Below, piece by piece: positions 43,251-55,454 of a stretch of DNA of 64,000 nucleotides; the stretch's first letter is position 1, and every line of letters starts with the position of its first letter. The DNA lies in the NCBI GenBank assembly GCA_905116865.2, contig CAJHNH020002018.1, positions 42,501-106,500 on the forward strand, read 5' to 3'. The position numbers were made by a program, and so were the translations under genes. Origin of the DNA: Candidula unifasciata (Eukaryota; Mollusca; Gastropoda; Stylommatophora; Geomitridae). The notes under the pieces were generated by a model, which was not told the origin of the DNA, did no database searches, and worked only from the letters and a program-made list of their open reading frames with translations.

Positions 43251-43676
43251 CATTTATACCATCACCTGCAAAAGTGGAGTGTCAGGGAAAACAATAGGAG
43301 GTTAGCAGATCGTTACTTTGATAATCTTATTGATATTCTCAGTATAGTCCTAAACAAGTCACCCTCCATTTGAATAAATCTGTTTACCAAAGAGAAATCG
43401 ACATCTCTCCGTAAAAGCTTGCCCCAGAGATCAAACCACCCGCCTGTTCTTGGAAATCATGAAAAGATATAAAAGCGAACGAAAAGCAGATCAGAGAGCT
43501 TCACAAAATAACAACCTCACACAAAATATGAACGTTGCGGCTGTAAAGCCTTCATCGACGCATACATAAATCAAACAAAACCACACGAATACACAAAATC
43601 AGTATTCAGAAGCAGCCATGTTAATGTCTTGCCAGTGGAATTCTTGAAATTGTCACATTCATAATTCAAACGCATT

Positions 43677-43735
43677 GTTACACATTACCCATTTTTGGGC
43701 TGGGTCCACCTAGCAACTGGATCAATTTTACAAAC
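43677..43735 (-). mobile_element. SINE-B fragment
   Basis: TTACCCATTTTTGGGCTGGG followed by TCCACCTAGCAACTGGATCA. Confidence 0.45.
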
Positions 43736-43899
43736 AGGCCCCTGTGATGTTCGGAGAGTGACTAAAGAAGCATAAGTCTAATCAAAGACTTCCGGTGGTG
43801 GGCTGTACATTGTCACGAGAGACAATGTGATTTGTATATTTCAGTGAAAAAGATTCATGTTTTGTGCTGCATTATTTGTTGATGTGAAATGTCCACTTC

Positions 43900-44470
43900 T
43901 CGATCTCTTCATTGCCAACTGAAGATGGTAGCAGGCACAAAGCACCCACTCCGTACGCTAGATGTTGTAAGGGCCCTTTGGGGCGCGAAAGGGGGTAAGC
44001 ACAGAGGGGTCGTCGCGGTCTGATGAGAATAGTTCTGCGAGGAATGACGAGGGGATCTGGCAGACGCTCAGCTCTCAAGAGAAAGATGAGACGGATGTAC
44101 GATCAAACAGCTACTGATACTAGCTTGTGACACGGTTGTGTTTTCATGAATTATTTCCCTTGTCTAGTTTTGTCTGTACAAACGAGAAACATGCACCTTT
44201 ACTTCTTGCAGGGGTTTGCAGCTTGTTCATGTACTGCGATCCCATCAGTAAGGCTGAGAGCTCTGCCTTATATTTAAGAGAAAATTCGCATGGTTGTTGC
44301 TTGCTGCCAGGGACACAGTAGTGGCATCTGTGTTTCTAATGTAAACACCTGCTTCACCATTCGTAGTTGCCTCTTTTGCTGATCCATCTGTGCAGACTCT
44401 CGTATAGCTGTCCTGTTGGAACATGGTGTTGAGGTGTTCCTTTGTGACTGCTGTCTTCACTACATTGGGC
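43900..44470 (-). mobile_element. LINE with RNase H domain, degraded
   Basis: Minus-strand YTRVCTDGSAKEATTNGEAG followed by VYIRN is the opening of an RNase H domain (catalytic Asp in TDGSA) as found in I-group LINEs. The rest is broken by stops toward 43900. Confidence 0.7.
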
Positions 44471-45064
44471 TCAGCATCTTTGTTGTTTCAGCTTCGGGAT
44501 GGAAGTTGAAACACTGAGAGTCAGTAACGCCCAAAGATGGAAACGTAGTTCTTCGGGTACTCATTGTAGGTTTACTAGTGTGACTTTCCTGTAATAATTT
44601 GATATACTAATCATCCTCCACCCCCATCCGCAATTTAATTAACAATAAAGTGTGTTAACACTATTTTAAAAATGGTCATGTTTACGTTTTCCCGCACATG
44701 TTCTGTGGTCGTTGAAAGCTGTGCCGTCGTATAGTATAGAACACGCGACATCAGTGCTGATGTAATTGCAGGCAAGACAACATGACAACCCTACGACGTA
44801 GAAAATTCTGAGAAAGTATCAATGAAAGGTCAGGCAGTATATAGATGGACCAGGAAACGTGAACATGACCACAAAACAAAAACTATTGATTTTTCTGTTT
44901 TCATTAGCAGGTTATACATCGACATCATCTTTTTTTAAAACCCTGTTGATTTTTGCTGTAAAAGTAGGTTGTGGGTGGGGGGGGGGCGCGGGGTGGGACG
45001 TGGATATCTTGCCATATATTCAAGAGGCGCCACTTGAAATAGGCTGAAAAACCACGGCTACAGC

Positions 45065-45300
45065 ACAGTGTGAAAACCTCTGTAGCCTCTTTCCGCGGAT
45101 CGGAAAGTAGTAGGTTCGGGTCCTAGCGGAACCAGATATTTTTTTTTCTTTTAAAAATGACCTTGGCTGTCAGGTCGACCCAGCCTTGAGTGGGTACCAG
45201 GTACAGTCCCAGTAATTAAAGGCGGCCGGCGTGATGCTGACCACATCACCCACCCAGCGTCGATTGGTCTATAATGTACAGATCTGGCCCTATATGCCTA
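45065..45300 (+). mobile_element. SINE-B with diverged head
   Basis: AGGTCGACCCAGCCTTGAGT, GGTACCAGGTACAGTCCCAG and GGCGGCCGGCGTGATGCTGA are well preserved. Confidence 0.8.
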
Positions 45301-45614
45301 AATTGCACTATTCCTTAAGTGACGCATAGTGTGTTCAGCAAATGTGCATGTTGAAGGAGGCTTTCAGTTAGGTTTGATTTCAGTGAAGAGTTAACAGAAC
45401 ACATCATCTTCTGTGTACTGACCCACTTCAAGCACCGGCTCTGCAGACACACATCAGTGAACCACTTGAAATTTGGCGGGCACATCGTCGGAGCTAATTT
45501 AATCACTTCAGACTAGGATGTTCAAAGCGAACCAACCGTATATGTGTCACATATGTGTTATCAACCAGGGGCTCCTGATCGGTGAGCTGAAAACACACTC
45601 AGATAGCCCCCTCC

Positions 45615-45618
<4 letters not shown>

Positions 45619-45698
<80 letters not shown>
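45619..45698 (+). repeat. (TA)n microsatellite
   Basis: About 40 TA units. Confidence 0.97.
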
Positions 45699-45701
<3 letters not shown>

Positions 45702-45981
45702 ATGGACAGTATTGTGTGGTGGGGCCACATCAGGAAGGGAATGAGAATGCAGGAAGAAATGATTGTAAAAAGGATGAGAGATCTGAGCGTCTGAGAAGAA
45801 ACAGACTAAACACAAATGTTGACAACAACGGTTCTGAAACTCCACGCTTACATTTTGAAAGACTTTTCTTGTCACAGGCGGGTCTTGCTAGTCACACTCG
45901 CCATCGCCGTGGGCTGTGTCCCATGTCTCCTCATATCGCAGTATAACACTATGGCCCGGAAAGACGGAAAGGTGCCAGTCG

Positions 45982-45983
<2 letters not shown>

Positions 45984-46046
<63 letters not shown>

Positions 46047-46085
46047 ATATATATATAAGTACATATATAGAAATATATATATAAG
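45984..46085 (+). repeat. (TA)n microsatellite, interrupted
   Basis: About 30 TA units then GGATATATA and related breaks. Confidence 0.95.
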
Positions 46086-46228
46086 CAGGTGATATTCAAC
46101 TGAGTTGACTCCGGGACTAAAGCTCAGGCCAGAGATCCGAGGCCAAGCATTGAAATTTCTTTTAATACAACTAGCAGTGATCCGCCGCGGGCCACGTCCT
46201 AAGTATACGCGGGCCACTTACTAAGCCT

Positions 46229-46448
46229 CCGCGGGCCGCCAGTTGAATAGCCCCAATGCAGCATTTTTTTTAGCTGCTGTGGTTTTTCTAGGCAGATTTA
46301 CGTCCAGTAGTTTGCTTGGCTTTCTGGGCGGTCGGCTTCTCGATACCACTGTCGAAACTAACCCAAGGCGCAAGTCTTGCAGCTGAATCGAACCCGGCAC
46401 CCCTGCATTACGAAGAGCGCTCGCAACGCCTGAGTCACAGACACCGAC
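46229..46448 (-). mobile_element. SINE-C copy
   Basis: Head GAGCGCTCGCAACGCCTGAG and B box in reverse (GAATCGAACCC); body CTTCTCGATACCACTGTCGA. Confidence 0.8.
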
Positions 46449-46567
46449 CAGTTCATACGTACATAGATTAAAATTGTGTTTTATGTACACATTTTTATAA
46501 CCCATTTGAATTAAAATAGTTTTGAAAAATAGACAGAACTCGGTCGTAGGTAGGTAGTTAGGTAAGT

Positions 46568-46780
46568 TGTATTCAACCAGGACATCACACAAGCGATAAT
46601 CACATGGTGACACAAAGTGCCACCATGCGGATGAGGATCACCCGTGGAGAGATTCCGGAAACCACGTTCAGCCGTTAGGCCATATTTAAGGCCCTATCTG
46701 TATTTAGGGCCACCGGCAAAAACCAGGGTAGGGCTTCAAAATAACAAAAAATTGCATCCCACAAGGGGACGGCTTATATG
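46568..46780 (-). mobile_element. rep-E, full length
   Basis: From AACCAGGACATCACACAAGC to AATTGCATCCCACAAGGGGA. Confidence 0.8.
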
Positions 46781-47480
46781 ACTCGGTCGTATTCCAACAG
46801 ACGCTGTATATAAAAATACTTTCTGTTTGAAAATCCGTACCAGGCTTGGTGAATTTATTCTAGATGGCCGGATTCAAATTGACACCACGTAATAACCAGA
46901 ATGTTTATACCCTACCACACTTTTTCTACCCTTCAAACTGTGGGCCCTTGTCCCTACCCATCTCTCCCTAAATAAGTCCCACCCTTCCTTTTTTTTTTTT
47001 CATTTAATAAACACCTAGATTGCCGTACAGCTTTCACCCAGCCATGTCTCCGTGTCCCGGCTGGATTTCATAACGTACTGTAAACACACTGGCTGTGAGT
47101 TACCGACATTTTTGAGCAGGAGGCCTCTTTCTGGCCTCCGTGTTGTAACATAGCAACAGCTTGTACTGTTCTGAATTGGCTTCATTGTTTTTGTCCATTC
47201 GCGGTATACCGGCATTGCTAACTTTCAGTTGTGGAGTGAAACTTCTCAGGAGGACTACTAACCGGTTCGTGCCCGACAGCATTATGTGAATTTCTGTGAT
47301 ATTTGTATTACACAAGCGCCAACTTTTTGTGAATGTGTATGAACCGTGTCGAACTGGGTAACTTTAAACGCATAAATTATTAGTCCAGTATTTGCATTTC
47401 TCTTCTTTCTTTTTTTTTTTTTTTTTTTTTTCTCCTGCCTATCCCAGACATTAAAACAGGTGCCGAGCATTGATTTTTGA
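46781..47480. other. Unassigned spacer
   Basis: A strong acceptor-like stretch (T-run then CACCTAG) at about 46990-47020 is followed by no convincing coding frame. Confidence 0.4.
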
Positions 47481-47489
47481 GCTAAGAGC

Positions 47490-47800
47490 TGACATTACAG
47501 CACTCGGGACATTCCTATAAGCGCTCCGTCCTCATCTTCAGCAGCAAGTGAACAGTGACAATTCCCCTGGTGCAAGTAATAATTTGATTGTAAGTCCGTC
47601 TCGCCTTTTCTCTAAGTGTAGTTTGTCGATCACATCCACTATCTGTACCCTTCTCTCCAGACAATAATGATCGATTCGTGCCGCTGCCTTGTTCACTTAC
47701 ACCCAATAGCCATGACCATGTCTAGCTTCTCATGCAAAACTCGCCACCAATTAGTGAAGAACTAGCCGGACTGCCTGCCTATTCATTTCCCACTACTCCT
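47490..47800 (-). mobile_element. LINE-H 3' end
   Basis: CAGCACTCGGGACATTCC, GCGCTCCGTCCTCATCTTCA and the LREKARRTYNQ frame on the minus strand. Confidence 0.7.
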
Positions 47801-47960
47801 GCATTGTTCACTTACCCCCAAAGAGCCTATGATCACGTATATAATTGTGTATTTAACACCTCCCTGGCTCTCTTTACTTTCCTTGACGAATCCTGGTACC
47901 CCTTCTGGTCGGGGTCGATCTGGGATTCAAAGTCATTTTGTGACAGTTGGCTTTGATACG

Positions 47961-48085
47961 ATTCTTCTTCTTCTTCTTCTTCACGTTCACCAGCTGTACA
48001 CTCTGGCGGAAAGTTCTGGTTGATCGTCCACTACTGAACTGCAGTCCTGCTCCAGAACCTGAATGTTGCGTGTGCATCAGTTTTA
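47961..48085 (-). mobile_element. rep-G 3' part with GAA tail
   Basis: TTC run, then CACGTTCACCAGCTGTACAC as at 2458. Confidence 0.7.
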
Positions 48086-48254
48086 CAGATCTCATTCTCT
48101 TGAATACATCGAAAGGCCTGGTCTACCTGGCGATAACATGAGGTATTCAGATTGTAGTTCTTCTTCCTACGATAATGCTAGTTCCCCGTGTGGCCTCTAT
48201 GTCATTATTGTTTGTTTGTATGTGTGTGTGTATGGGGTGGGGGCGAGAGGTGAA

Positions 48255-48325
48255 TTAACCTAGTGCCTCCCTAACAAACATGCCTTTGGAGTCGAAAAAT
48301 TAGAGATTTCCTTTGAAATCAGAAT
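48255..48325 (+). mobile_element. rep-G fragment
   Basis: CTCCCTAACAAACATGCCTT and TTTCCTTTGAAATCAGAATG. Confidence 0.55.
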
Positions 48326-48599
48326 GCATGATTGGGGTGGGAGATAAGCTGCATGCAGTCATAGAACCTATGCTGCATGCAGTCGTGGGACCTAGGCTGC
48401 ACTCTCTAATGCGACGTCGGTGGGTTAGGGTCATTTGTAGATGTTTTGGGGTCGTGAAAAGCGTCAGAAAGCCGGGAAACCCATTCTTTCCACCCTCTAA
48501 ATTGTTGGACTGTCATGTGACGTCATCTGGGGGGTAAGATATTAATGAAAAACGAAAAAAATAGTATCCTTAAAAGTAGAATGGTCTCCCACCGAAATA

Positions 48600-49022
48600 C
48601 AGAAGAGTCTCGATTATACAGACTCCGTCCTATCCGGCCTTTTTTAAAAACGATAGTTCTCAGTAATGAAATAGGGAATGTCTTAACTTTACCAAACCGT
48701 TGCAGGCGTGAGTTACGTGATCGTATTTTTTCCTGCGGTCAAGTCAGATTTAATATCTCCAAATGTCAACAGTATTGTTATTTTTGGTTACATGTTTACA
48801 ACCTACAGAACAAAATATAAATTAAAAAAAAAAAATTATTAAATACTAAGAGGTGAGAAAATATAAATAAGAGCTGGGTTTGGAGTGAAAACGTTGTTTT
48901 TGATAATATGGGTTTGGTAGAAACTAAGTATTCATAGAAGTCCGGCATATCGGCATTTTTTTTTTTTTTTTTTTTTTTAATCCAGTCAACTCTTCCTTCA
49001 CATTAGGCCGGGTTCTACTGTA
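48600..49022. mobile_element. Tigger-like MITE, ~420 bp
   Basis: Left end CAGAAGAGTCTCGATTATAC after a TA, right end CCGGGTTCTACTG before a TA; both sides carry TCCGGC-type subterminal repeats. No transposase ORF. Confidence 0.55.
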
Positions 49023-49320
49023 CTTGCAGCTGAGTTAGAACTCCTGTATGCCAGGATTGTGAAATTATGTTCAGAATCTTAAAGCCACAGGCGACGATAT
49101 CTTTTATAAAACAAACCAGAAAATTCATTCGCGCGTCAACGCGGTAGGAGAAAATAGCTGTGTGAGCGGAACATTTGGGCGTAATTAATGTGCAAAGGTC
49201 AGCGTTGTTTGGTGAGCGGTGCAGTTGCTGTTTGTGGGAAATTGGTATGCGTCCCATAGCACAGTGACGCTTGTGTTTTGTGCGTAGTCCATGACACTGG
49301 AATGGGTTCTTTGCCTGTAT

Positions 49321-49425
49321 TCTTCTTCTTCTTCTTCTTCTTCTTCTTCTTCTTCTTCTTCTTCTTCTTCTTCTTCTTCTTCTTCTTCTTTTCTTCTTCT
49401 TCTTCTTCTTCTTCTTCTTCTTCTT
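49321..49425 (+). repeat. (TTC)n tract
   Basis: About 34 TTC units, immediately beside the 3' end of the minus-strand LINE at 49520. Confidence 0.95.
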
Positions 49426-49519
49426 TTTCTCTTTCACCTTGTACCTCATCGAAGTGTCGGAAAAGGAGAAAAAAAGGGGGGGGGGGGATATGTAATATTC
49501 TTTGATGAGCTCTGTCAAG

Positions 49520-50120
49520 AGCACAGTTAGGACTAATGTTTATTTTTATAAGGCTGTTCTTAATGCCATCAATCCATCTCTTCTGAGGTCTTCCACTCGC
49601 TCTATACCCGTTGTAACGTTTTAGTGAGGCTCGCTGTGGCAGATAGTACCATTGCATTCTTTTTAGGTGTCCAAAGCACTGCATTTGTTTTTTGATGACC
49701 TGTAAGACTTGCTTTTTTCCTTGCATTCGTCTGATTTCGTAATTTCGTATTCTGTCTTTCCTTGGAACTCCTGCAGCTCTTCTAAGGCATTCCATCTCTG
49801 TTGTCACAATTTTACCTTCATTGGAGGATGTGAGTGTCCACGTTTGGCATTGACAGCAAAGTGTTGGCCAAAAAATAAACATAATAAGATTCACTTTAGT
49901 ACTCTGCTAGTGTGAGATAGTCGCCCCATTACTTGATTAGCTTTGGCACATCTCGAGCTAATTTCTCTGTCCAGTTTTACGTCGGATGTGAAAATTGCTC
50001 CCAAATACTTAAATTCCTCTGTTTGTCTTAAGGTGTTGTTTTTTAAATTTTATTTCTAAATTGTCTTTATGTCTTCTCATCACCATTGTCTCTGTCTTCG
50101 TAGTGTTTATTTTATAGTTT
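49520..50120 (-). mobile_element. LINE RT C-terminal region
   Basis: Minus-strand KINTTKTETMVMRR, then TLCCQCQTWTLTSS, ECLRRAAGVPRKDRIRNYEI and GRPQKRWIDG. It has internal stops near 49900-50000. Confidence 0.75.
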
Positions 50121-50124
50121 GTAG

Positions 50125-50200
50125 CTACCATGCCGGGAATCAACCCTTTCACCTCCAGTGATGACGGAACCTCGCTGAAGAAGAAAGTGCAATAATACGT
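50125..50200 (-). mobile_element. SINE-A head fragment abutting the LINE
   Basis: GTAGCTACCATGCCGGGAAT and CAACCCTTTCACCTCCAG match the reverse of 55480-55520. Confidence 0.55.
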
Positions 50201-50219
50201 ATGACCACTCGACACTTTT

Positions 50220-51070
50220 ATATTGTGTAGTGCGTCCTCTTGTCTCTCTACTGCTTTATGTAAATGCCGCTCACTTCTTATGGATTTGTTTATGATGTCT
50301 ACAACCTCAAAAGTACAATTTGTATGTTAATTTTGCTGCTTGTGCCTCCTCCCCCATTTGTTTTAGCGACGACGTGTGATGTGTCATTGCACGGAACGGC
50401 TCTGAATGGGCCCCATATAACATTTTGACATTCAGTCATTGACAACCTACCTTTCTTTGATTAATGAGCATTTTTAAATCTATATATTTTGTAGTTTATT
50501 CAGCTGTTAGTTAGTTAGCTTATCGTCACTCCTGACACGTCCATAGGTGCTCAGATCCTCCCTTCAGTATGAACCCTAGCGTCCGGTTACCAGTTCTGTG
50601 TTGGTTAACAAGTCCTCTATGTGCCTGGTGTGCGTCTCGTTTTTTGCTGTACCCATCTCAACTCCCAGGTCTATCATTGTTGCGTGTAATATGGATTCAC
50701 TGCCCCCCAAAGTTTATTCAACTGACACGCGTACACGCATGCTGTTATGCGAACTGACATCCAGACAGTTGACAACAATTATACTTCCTTTTTGACAACT
50801 GTGTATACATAATAACGTAGAAATATTAATTAGATCATAGTCACAGATCGTCAGACAGCCGGCGCATGACGTGCTTCAGTATACAAATGTATATCTTTAA
50901 CATTAGGTCGATTTATTGTTAGAGCTTACGGTGTGTTAAAGTGAAATCCCGCCCTGCTGACAAGGTTCACCAGTAGCTCCCAAACTTCACTGTACTCAGA
51001 CCACACAAAATCTCCTCATCGCTGTACTACTAAAGTACACCTATAATTGTAGAGCTGGTTCTTGAGCGCG
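50220..51070. other. Unassigned spacer
   Basis: No repeat family or coding signal recognised. Confidence 0.4.
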
Positions 51071-51074
51071 GGGA

Positions 51075-51423
51075 CGATACAGGATCAGAGAGGTTGACAT
51101 CAATACGTTTCATCAAAATATATTAGCAAGCGCTATAAGTGGGGCTAAGACAAACTGCAGCTCTTTCAGGGTCAGACAGGTTGACAGCAATACCTTTCAA
51201 CGAAATATATTAGCAAGCGCTATAAGTGGGGCTAAGACAAACTGAAGCTCTTTCAGGGTCAGACAAGTTGACAGCAATACCTTTCATCGAGATATATTAG
51301 CAAGCGCTATAAGTGGGGCTAAGACAAACTGCAGCTTTTTCAGGGTCAGACAAGTTGACAGCAATACCTTTCAACGAAATATATTAGTAAGCGCTATAAG
51401 TGGGGCTAAGACAAACTGAAGCT
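51075..51423 (+). repeat. 87-bp tandem repeat, about four units
   Basis: TATTAGCAAGCGCTATAAGT and GGGGCTAAGACAAACTG recur every 87 bases from 51121. Confidence 0.93.
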
Positions 51424-51559
51424 TTTCTTCTTCCTTCTCTTATTCTTCTCCTCCTCAGTTTCCTCTTCTTCTTACTGTCGCCTCATCTTTTTCTCCCTTT
51501 ATTTTCCCTCCTCCTCCAGTTTCTCTACCGTTTTGTCCCTTTCTTTCTATTATTTTATG

Positions 51560-51765
51560 CTTTTGCTGTCGTTCGCATGAATGACTGAAATGATCACTAA
51601 AAAAAAAAAAGGCAGGCAGGCCAAGAGAAAAGATGGTGGAAAGCTTAAGACAGTGGCATCGAGGAATATTATCAGTGGAATTGATCCAGAACCTCCAGTA
51701 CCAAGATCTGTGGAGATGTGTGAACGCCTACGCCAGCTAACAAGGCACTTGATGATGATGATGCT
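51560..51765 (+). mobile_element. LINE 3' fragment
   Basis: Encodes KKKKGRQAKRKDGG then RLRQLTRHL in positions seen at other LINE ends. Confidence 0.45.
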
Positions 51766-51922
51766 ACCGTTCGATCTTATTCTTCCTATCCCTGTTTACA
51801 ATTTTCCTTCTGGTTTAGTTTCCGCTTTTTCAGGTGAGCATCACAAGCGGAAGTAATTGTTAACTGCGTTAACGCTTTTATTGTCGAGCAGTTGTAGTTT
51901 AACTCATTCATCTCACATGATT

Positions 51923-53025
51923 ACAATCAAATATAATAAACACCAGAATCTTATATTCATTGATCAAGAGAAGGCTTTTGACAGGGTTAACAGAAATAAA
52001 CTATGGAACATTCTTGAAGAATATGGTGTACTGGGTCAATTATTGGGAAACATAATGTCTCTCTATCAAAATAGCCAGAGTGCTGTAAGAACAACGGAAG
52101 GTATGACAGACTGGTTCCCCATTACATCAGGAGTACGACAAGGATGTGTCCTATCACCCCTACTCTTCATCACATATATGGATAAAATTGCACAGGAGTC
52201 AAACCAAAACACAGATATTATAAATGAACTACTTTTTGCAGATGACCAATGTTTGTTACAAGAAGAAGAACAAAAACTACAACAACATATTGATTCATTG
52301 ATCACTAACTGTACAGAATTTGACATGAAAATAAATACCTCAAAAACTGAAGTAATGACCATAGGAAAGAAACACAGTAATGTAAACATAAAGATCAATG
52401 ACATACAATCAGAACAAGTTCAAGAATTCAAGTACTTAGGATGCATATTTACAGAAGAGGGAAGACTCGATAAAGAGAAACAGGCTAGAGTTCAAAAAGC
52501 CAATGCAGTCAACTACCAACTGGCCCCACTTCTTCGTCATCCAAAGATCTCGTTACCAGCCAAACAACGGATGATCAACAGCATTTTCATCCCTACGTTA
52601 TGTTATCAGTGCCAAACGTGGACAATGAACAAATCACATATGCAAAAAATAACTACGTGTGAAATGCGATGTCTCCGAAGAGTCACCAACAATACACGAA
52701 GAGACAGAGTCACAAACGTCAGCATTAGAGACAAAGTTGGAACAAGAGCATGCATGGAACATATTGAAAGACAGAGAATGGAGTGGTTTGGCCATTTAGT
52801 AAGAATGCAACCGGATCAGATTGCCTATAAGGCCTTTTACAGTAGAACATCTGGAAGAAAGGCCAGAGGAAGACCCATGAAAAAATGGATAGACGGAGTA
52901 GCTAAATACGGCCAGAAGATCCAGAAAACTGTCACTCAAATCACGCGAGAGGCACAAAACAAATATTTTAAACCACGACACTGGGCTGCAACCCGGTAAA
53001 AGTGAAGAAGACAATAGATAGATAG
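51923..53025 (+). mobile_element. Young 5'-truncated LINE with open RT frame and 13-bp target-site duplication
   Basis: Flanked by ATCTCACATGATT at 51910-51922 and 53026-53038. The ORF stays open to 52999 (about 359 codons). It carries RT motif A (FIDQEKAFDRVN), motif B (SGVRQGCVLSPLLF), motif C (FADDQ) and the terminal CYQCQTWTMN to GRKARGRPMKKWIDG region. The tail is (GATA)n. Endonuclease and RT fingers are missing, so it cannot be autonomous. The protein resembles RTE-like endonuclease-RT families; the clade was not tested. Confidence 0.88.
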
Positions 53026-53313
53026 ATCTCACATGATTTAAGTTTAGAAGAAATTCATATTTGGGTTTTTTCGGAGCTTTTCCGCCTAAGAAAGCAAAAA
53101 GTGCTTGTACTCACCACAATATGTTTGTTATTGAATCTAATCCATGAGCTGTCACTAGAAAGCTCAACTAAAGTGGGAAAAGGGGTACAAACATAACACT
53201 GGAACAGTCACACATTCAAACCTTTATCGACACACAAAAAACAGCAACAAGAGGAAGAGTATTCTAGCCACCAGGGAAAGGTAACGCGGAACGACTTAGA
53301 TGAATAAAAGAGC

Positions 53314-53317
<4 letters not shown>

Positions 53318-53402
<85 letters not shown>
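53318..53402 (+). repeat. (AAT)n microsatellite
   Basis: About 28 AAT units at the tail side of the adjoining minus-strand SINE-D. Confidence 0.95.
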
Positions 53403-53404
<2 letters not shown>

Positions 53405-53458
53405 GTAGTAGCAGAAATAGAACTAACAAAAACGCCTATTGTTGTAGTTTCAAGTTGG

Positions 53459-53832
53459 AACAACCGATCAACATCATGGCATACGGGTAGTAACCTATAA
53501 GTGCTCCGTTCTTCTTTTAACTCAAGTTTGAGTCCAAAGAAGCTCAGCACTGTGAACAGGCTCTATAGCACCGGCGAGGATCCTGAAATACTTTGGGTAG
53601 ATTTTTTACTCCAAATTTTGCCCGGGCAGCGCTACTCTTTTCGATTTCCAACTGCCGAGGGATTTTTTTTTACCTGCACAACAATGCACACCGGTGTCCA
53701 ATTTCACTATCCAGAGATCAGAGGGAATTACTAGAAGTCCAAGTCCACGTGAAAAAATCCCAGCTCTTACCGGGGATTGAACCCAGAATCTCTTGCACTC
53801 GACGCGGACACCATATCTCGAGTCCACGCCTC
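53459..53832 (-). mobile_element. SINE-D, full length
   Basis: Minus-strand head with GGTTCAATCCCCGGTAAGAG; tail GATGTTGATCGGTTG reaching the AAT tract. Confidence 0.8.
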
Positions 53833-53839
53833 TCCCTTA

Positions 53840-55190
53840 ATTGTTGTAGTAGAAGTACAAATAATAATAATAGCAATAAACAGTAATTAAAAGCAATAAC
53901 AGGTACAATAAAATAAAAGAAGTAAAGAGTAATGATCGCTCTGTAAATGATTACTTATAGGAGTTTGCTACTCTCTAAGACGCCTTCAGTGAGTGTCCTC
54001 TTCTTTCGGTCAACCAGACAGTCTATCCTTCCTCTTGGGGTGTGACAGGCGCAGCCACTTGAGAACCCTCTAGTGCATGATGACGTCACAAGATGCCTCA
54101 TAAATATGTTCAGGGCAACACTCATACAAATATGGAAGTTCCGCAAAAGCCGGGGATTATGTTCTTTACAGTGCATGGGCCACATGGATGTCTGAATGTT
54201 GTATCCCCAGTTAGACTGTGGTGGTTGTGTTAACTGTGTTGCGTAAATGTAGCCATTGTTAGGTGTCGCATCTTTCGCAGTTGTTTTACCAACAGACCCA
54301 TTGGAGCATCGCTGTCGTAACTGTACCTGGGTAGCAGGTGGCGAGGCGTGATCATTTCACGTGTGCAAACGTTAGCAGGAGTATCACGTGATATTTTTCT
54401 CCTCGTCGCTTCGCTGTTGGGAATATGCGGGCGTAGCTAGCATTGTAGTTCTACTATAACTTGTCGCCTTTACACTTTAGAGTTTCTACAAGAGTGGCGT
54501 AAGCAAGCATGCGTGTTTTTTTTTTTTTTTAGTTACGTTCGAGGCGTTAGCTGAGTGGGCGTATTCGTAATAAATAGTAAAAAGAAAAATATACTTTTCT
54601 TTCGCAGTGAAAAAGTGTAAACATCGATTACAACGTTACTGGGTAGTATAGCAGAGTCATAATGGATTAAAGCCTAGACTAACTAAGCTGCAGATTAGGG
54701 CCTCACAGTTTGCAAGGGCCTCGACCCCCCCCCCCCAACCCAACGCCCTGTCCCACACAGATGCAATTTTGTTTGATATAGAGCCTTTGGGAGAATTACG
54801 TAATATAATTCTGTGATTCTGCGGTCATATGGTGTAATATTTCTTTGACTAACTATTTAAACAACACTGTATTTCTATTATTCGTATTTCTGAAGGCGTA
54901 TATATTTTAACGCTTTTTGCGATTAGTTGGTGTAATGTAAACAGTTAGAGGCCTCAGGGATTCAGTTGTATTTTAGACGTCAACCCCTTCCTCTTCTCGA
55001 GAGGTCGATTGTGTAGGCAAGGAACGGCAGCAGAACTTAAGCTACAAAACCAGTAGCTTTCTAATTGCTATTGTATTTTCCTCGCAAAGATTAACTCTCA
55101 TGTGCCAGGAAGATTAAAAATGAACCTATTTTTTTCTTCTTCTTCATGTTCAATCAATCAATCCTTTTGCGCCCAAGGCACATAAGGCCG
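53840..55190. other. Unassigned spacer
   Basis: Includes a poly-C run (54726) and a consensus TGACGTCA at 54080; no gene or repeat family recognised. Confidence 0.4.
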
Positions 55191-55194
55191 ATTC

Positions 55195-55300
55195 TTCATG
55201 CTCACTGACTGTTAACTTCGACTTCTGGCTGTTCATCCACTTCTAGACTTTAGTCTTCTTTCAGAACCTGGCTTTGAGTGCACAGCTGTTTTACAGATGC
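55195..55300 (-). mobile_element. rep-G fragment
   Basis: TTCATGCTCACTGACTG, GCTGTTCATCCACTTCTAG and CAGAACCTGGCTTTGAGTG. Confidence 0.5.
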
Positions 55301-55454
55301 GGGGCTTAGCATACATTGCCCAACCTTTTCCCCCCAAGTGTTATGTATTTGTGACGCGTCCTGTAACACCGGTGTCTCTGTGTGAATATGTAACTTATAT
55401 TGAATTAATCGAGTAACAGAAAGTATATTAGTTGACCATGTTCTTCGTGCACTT

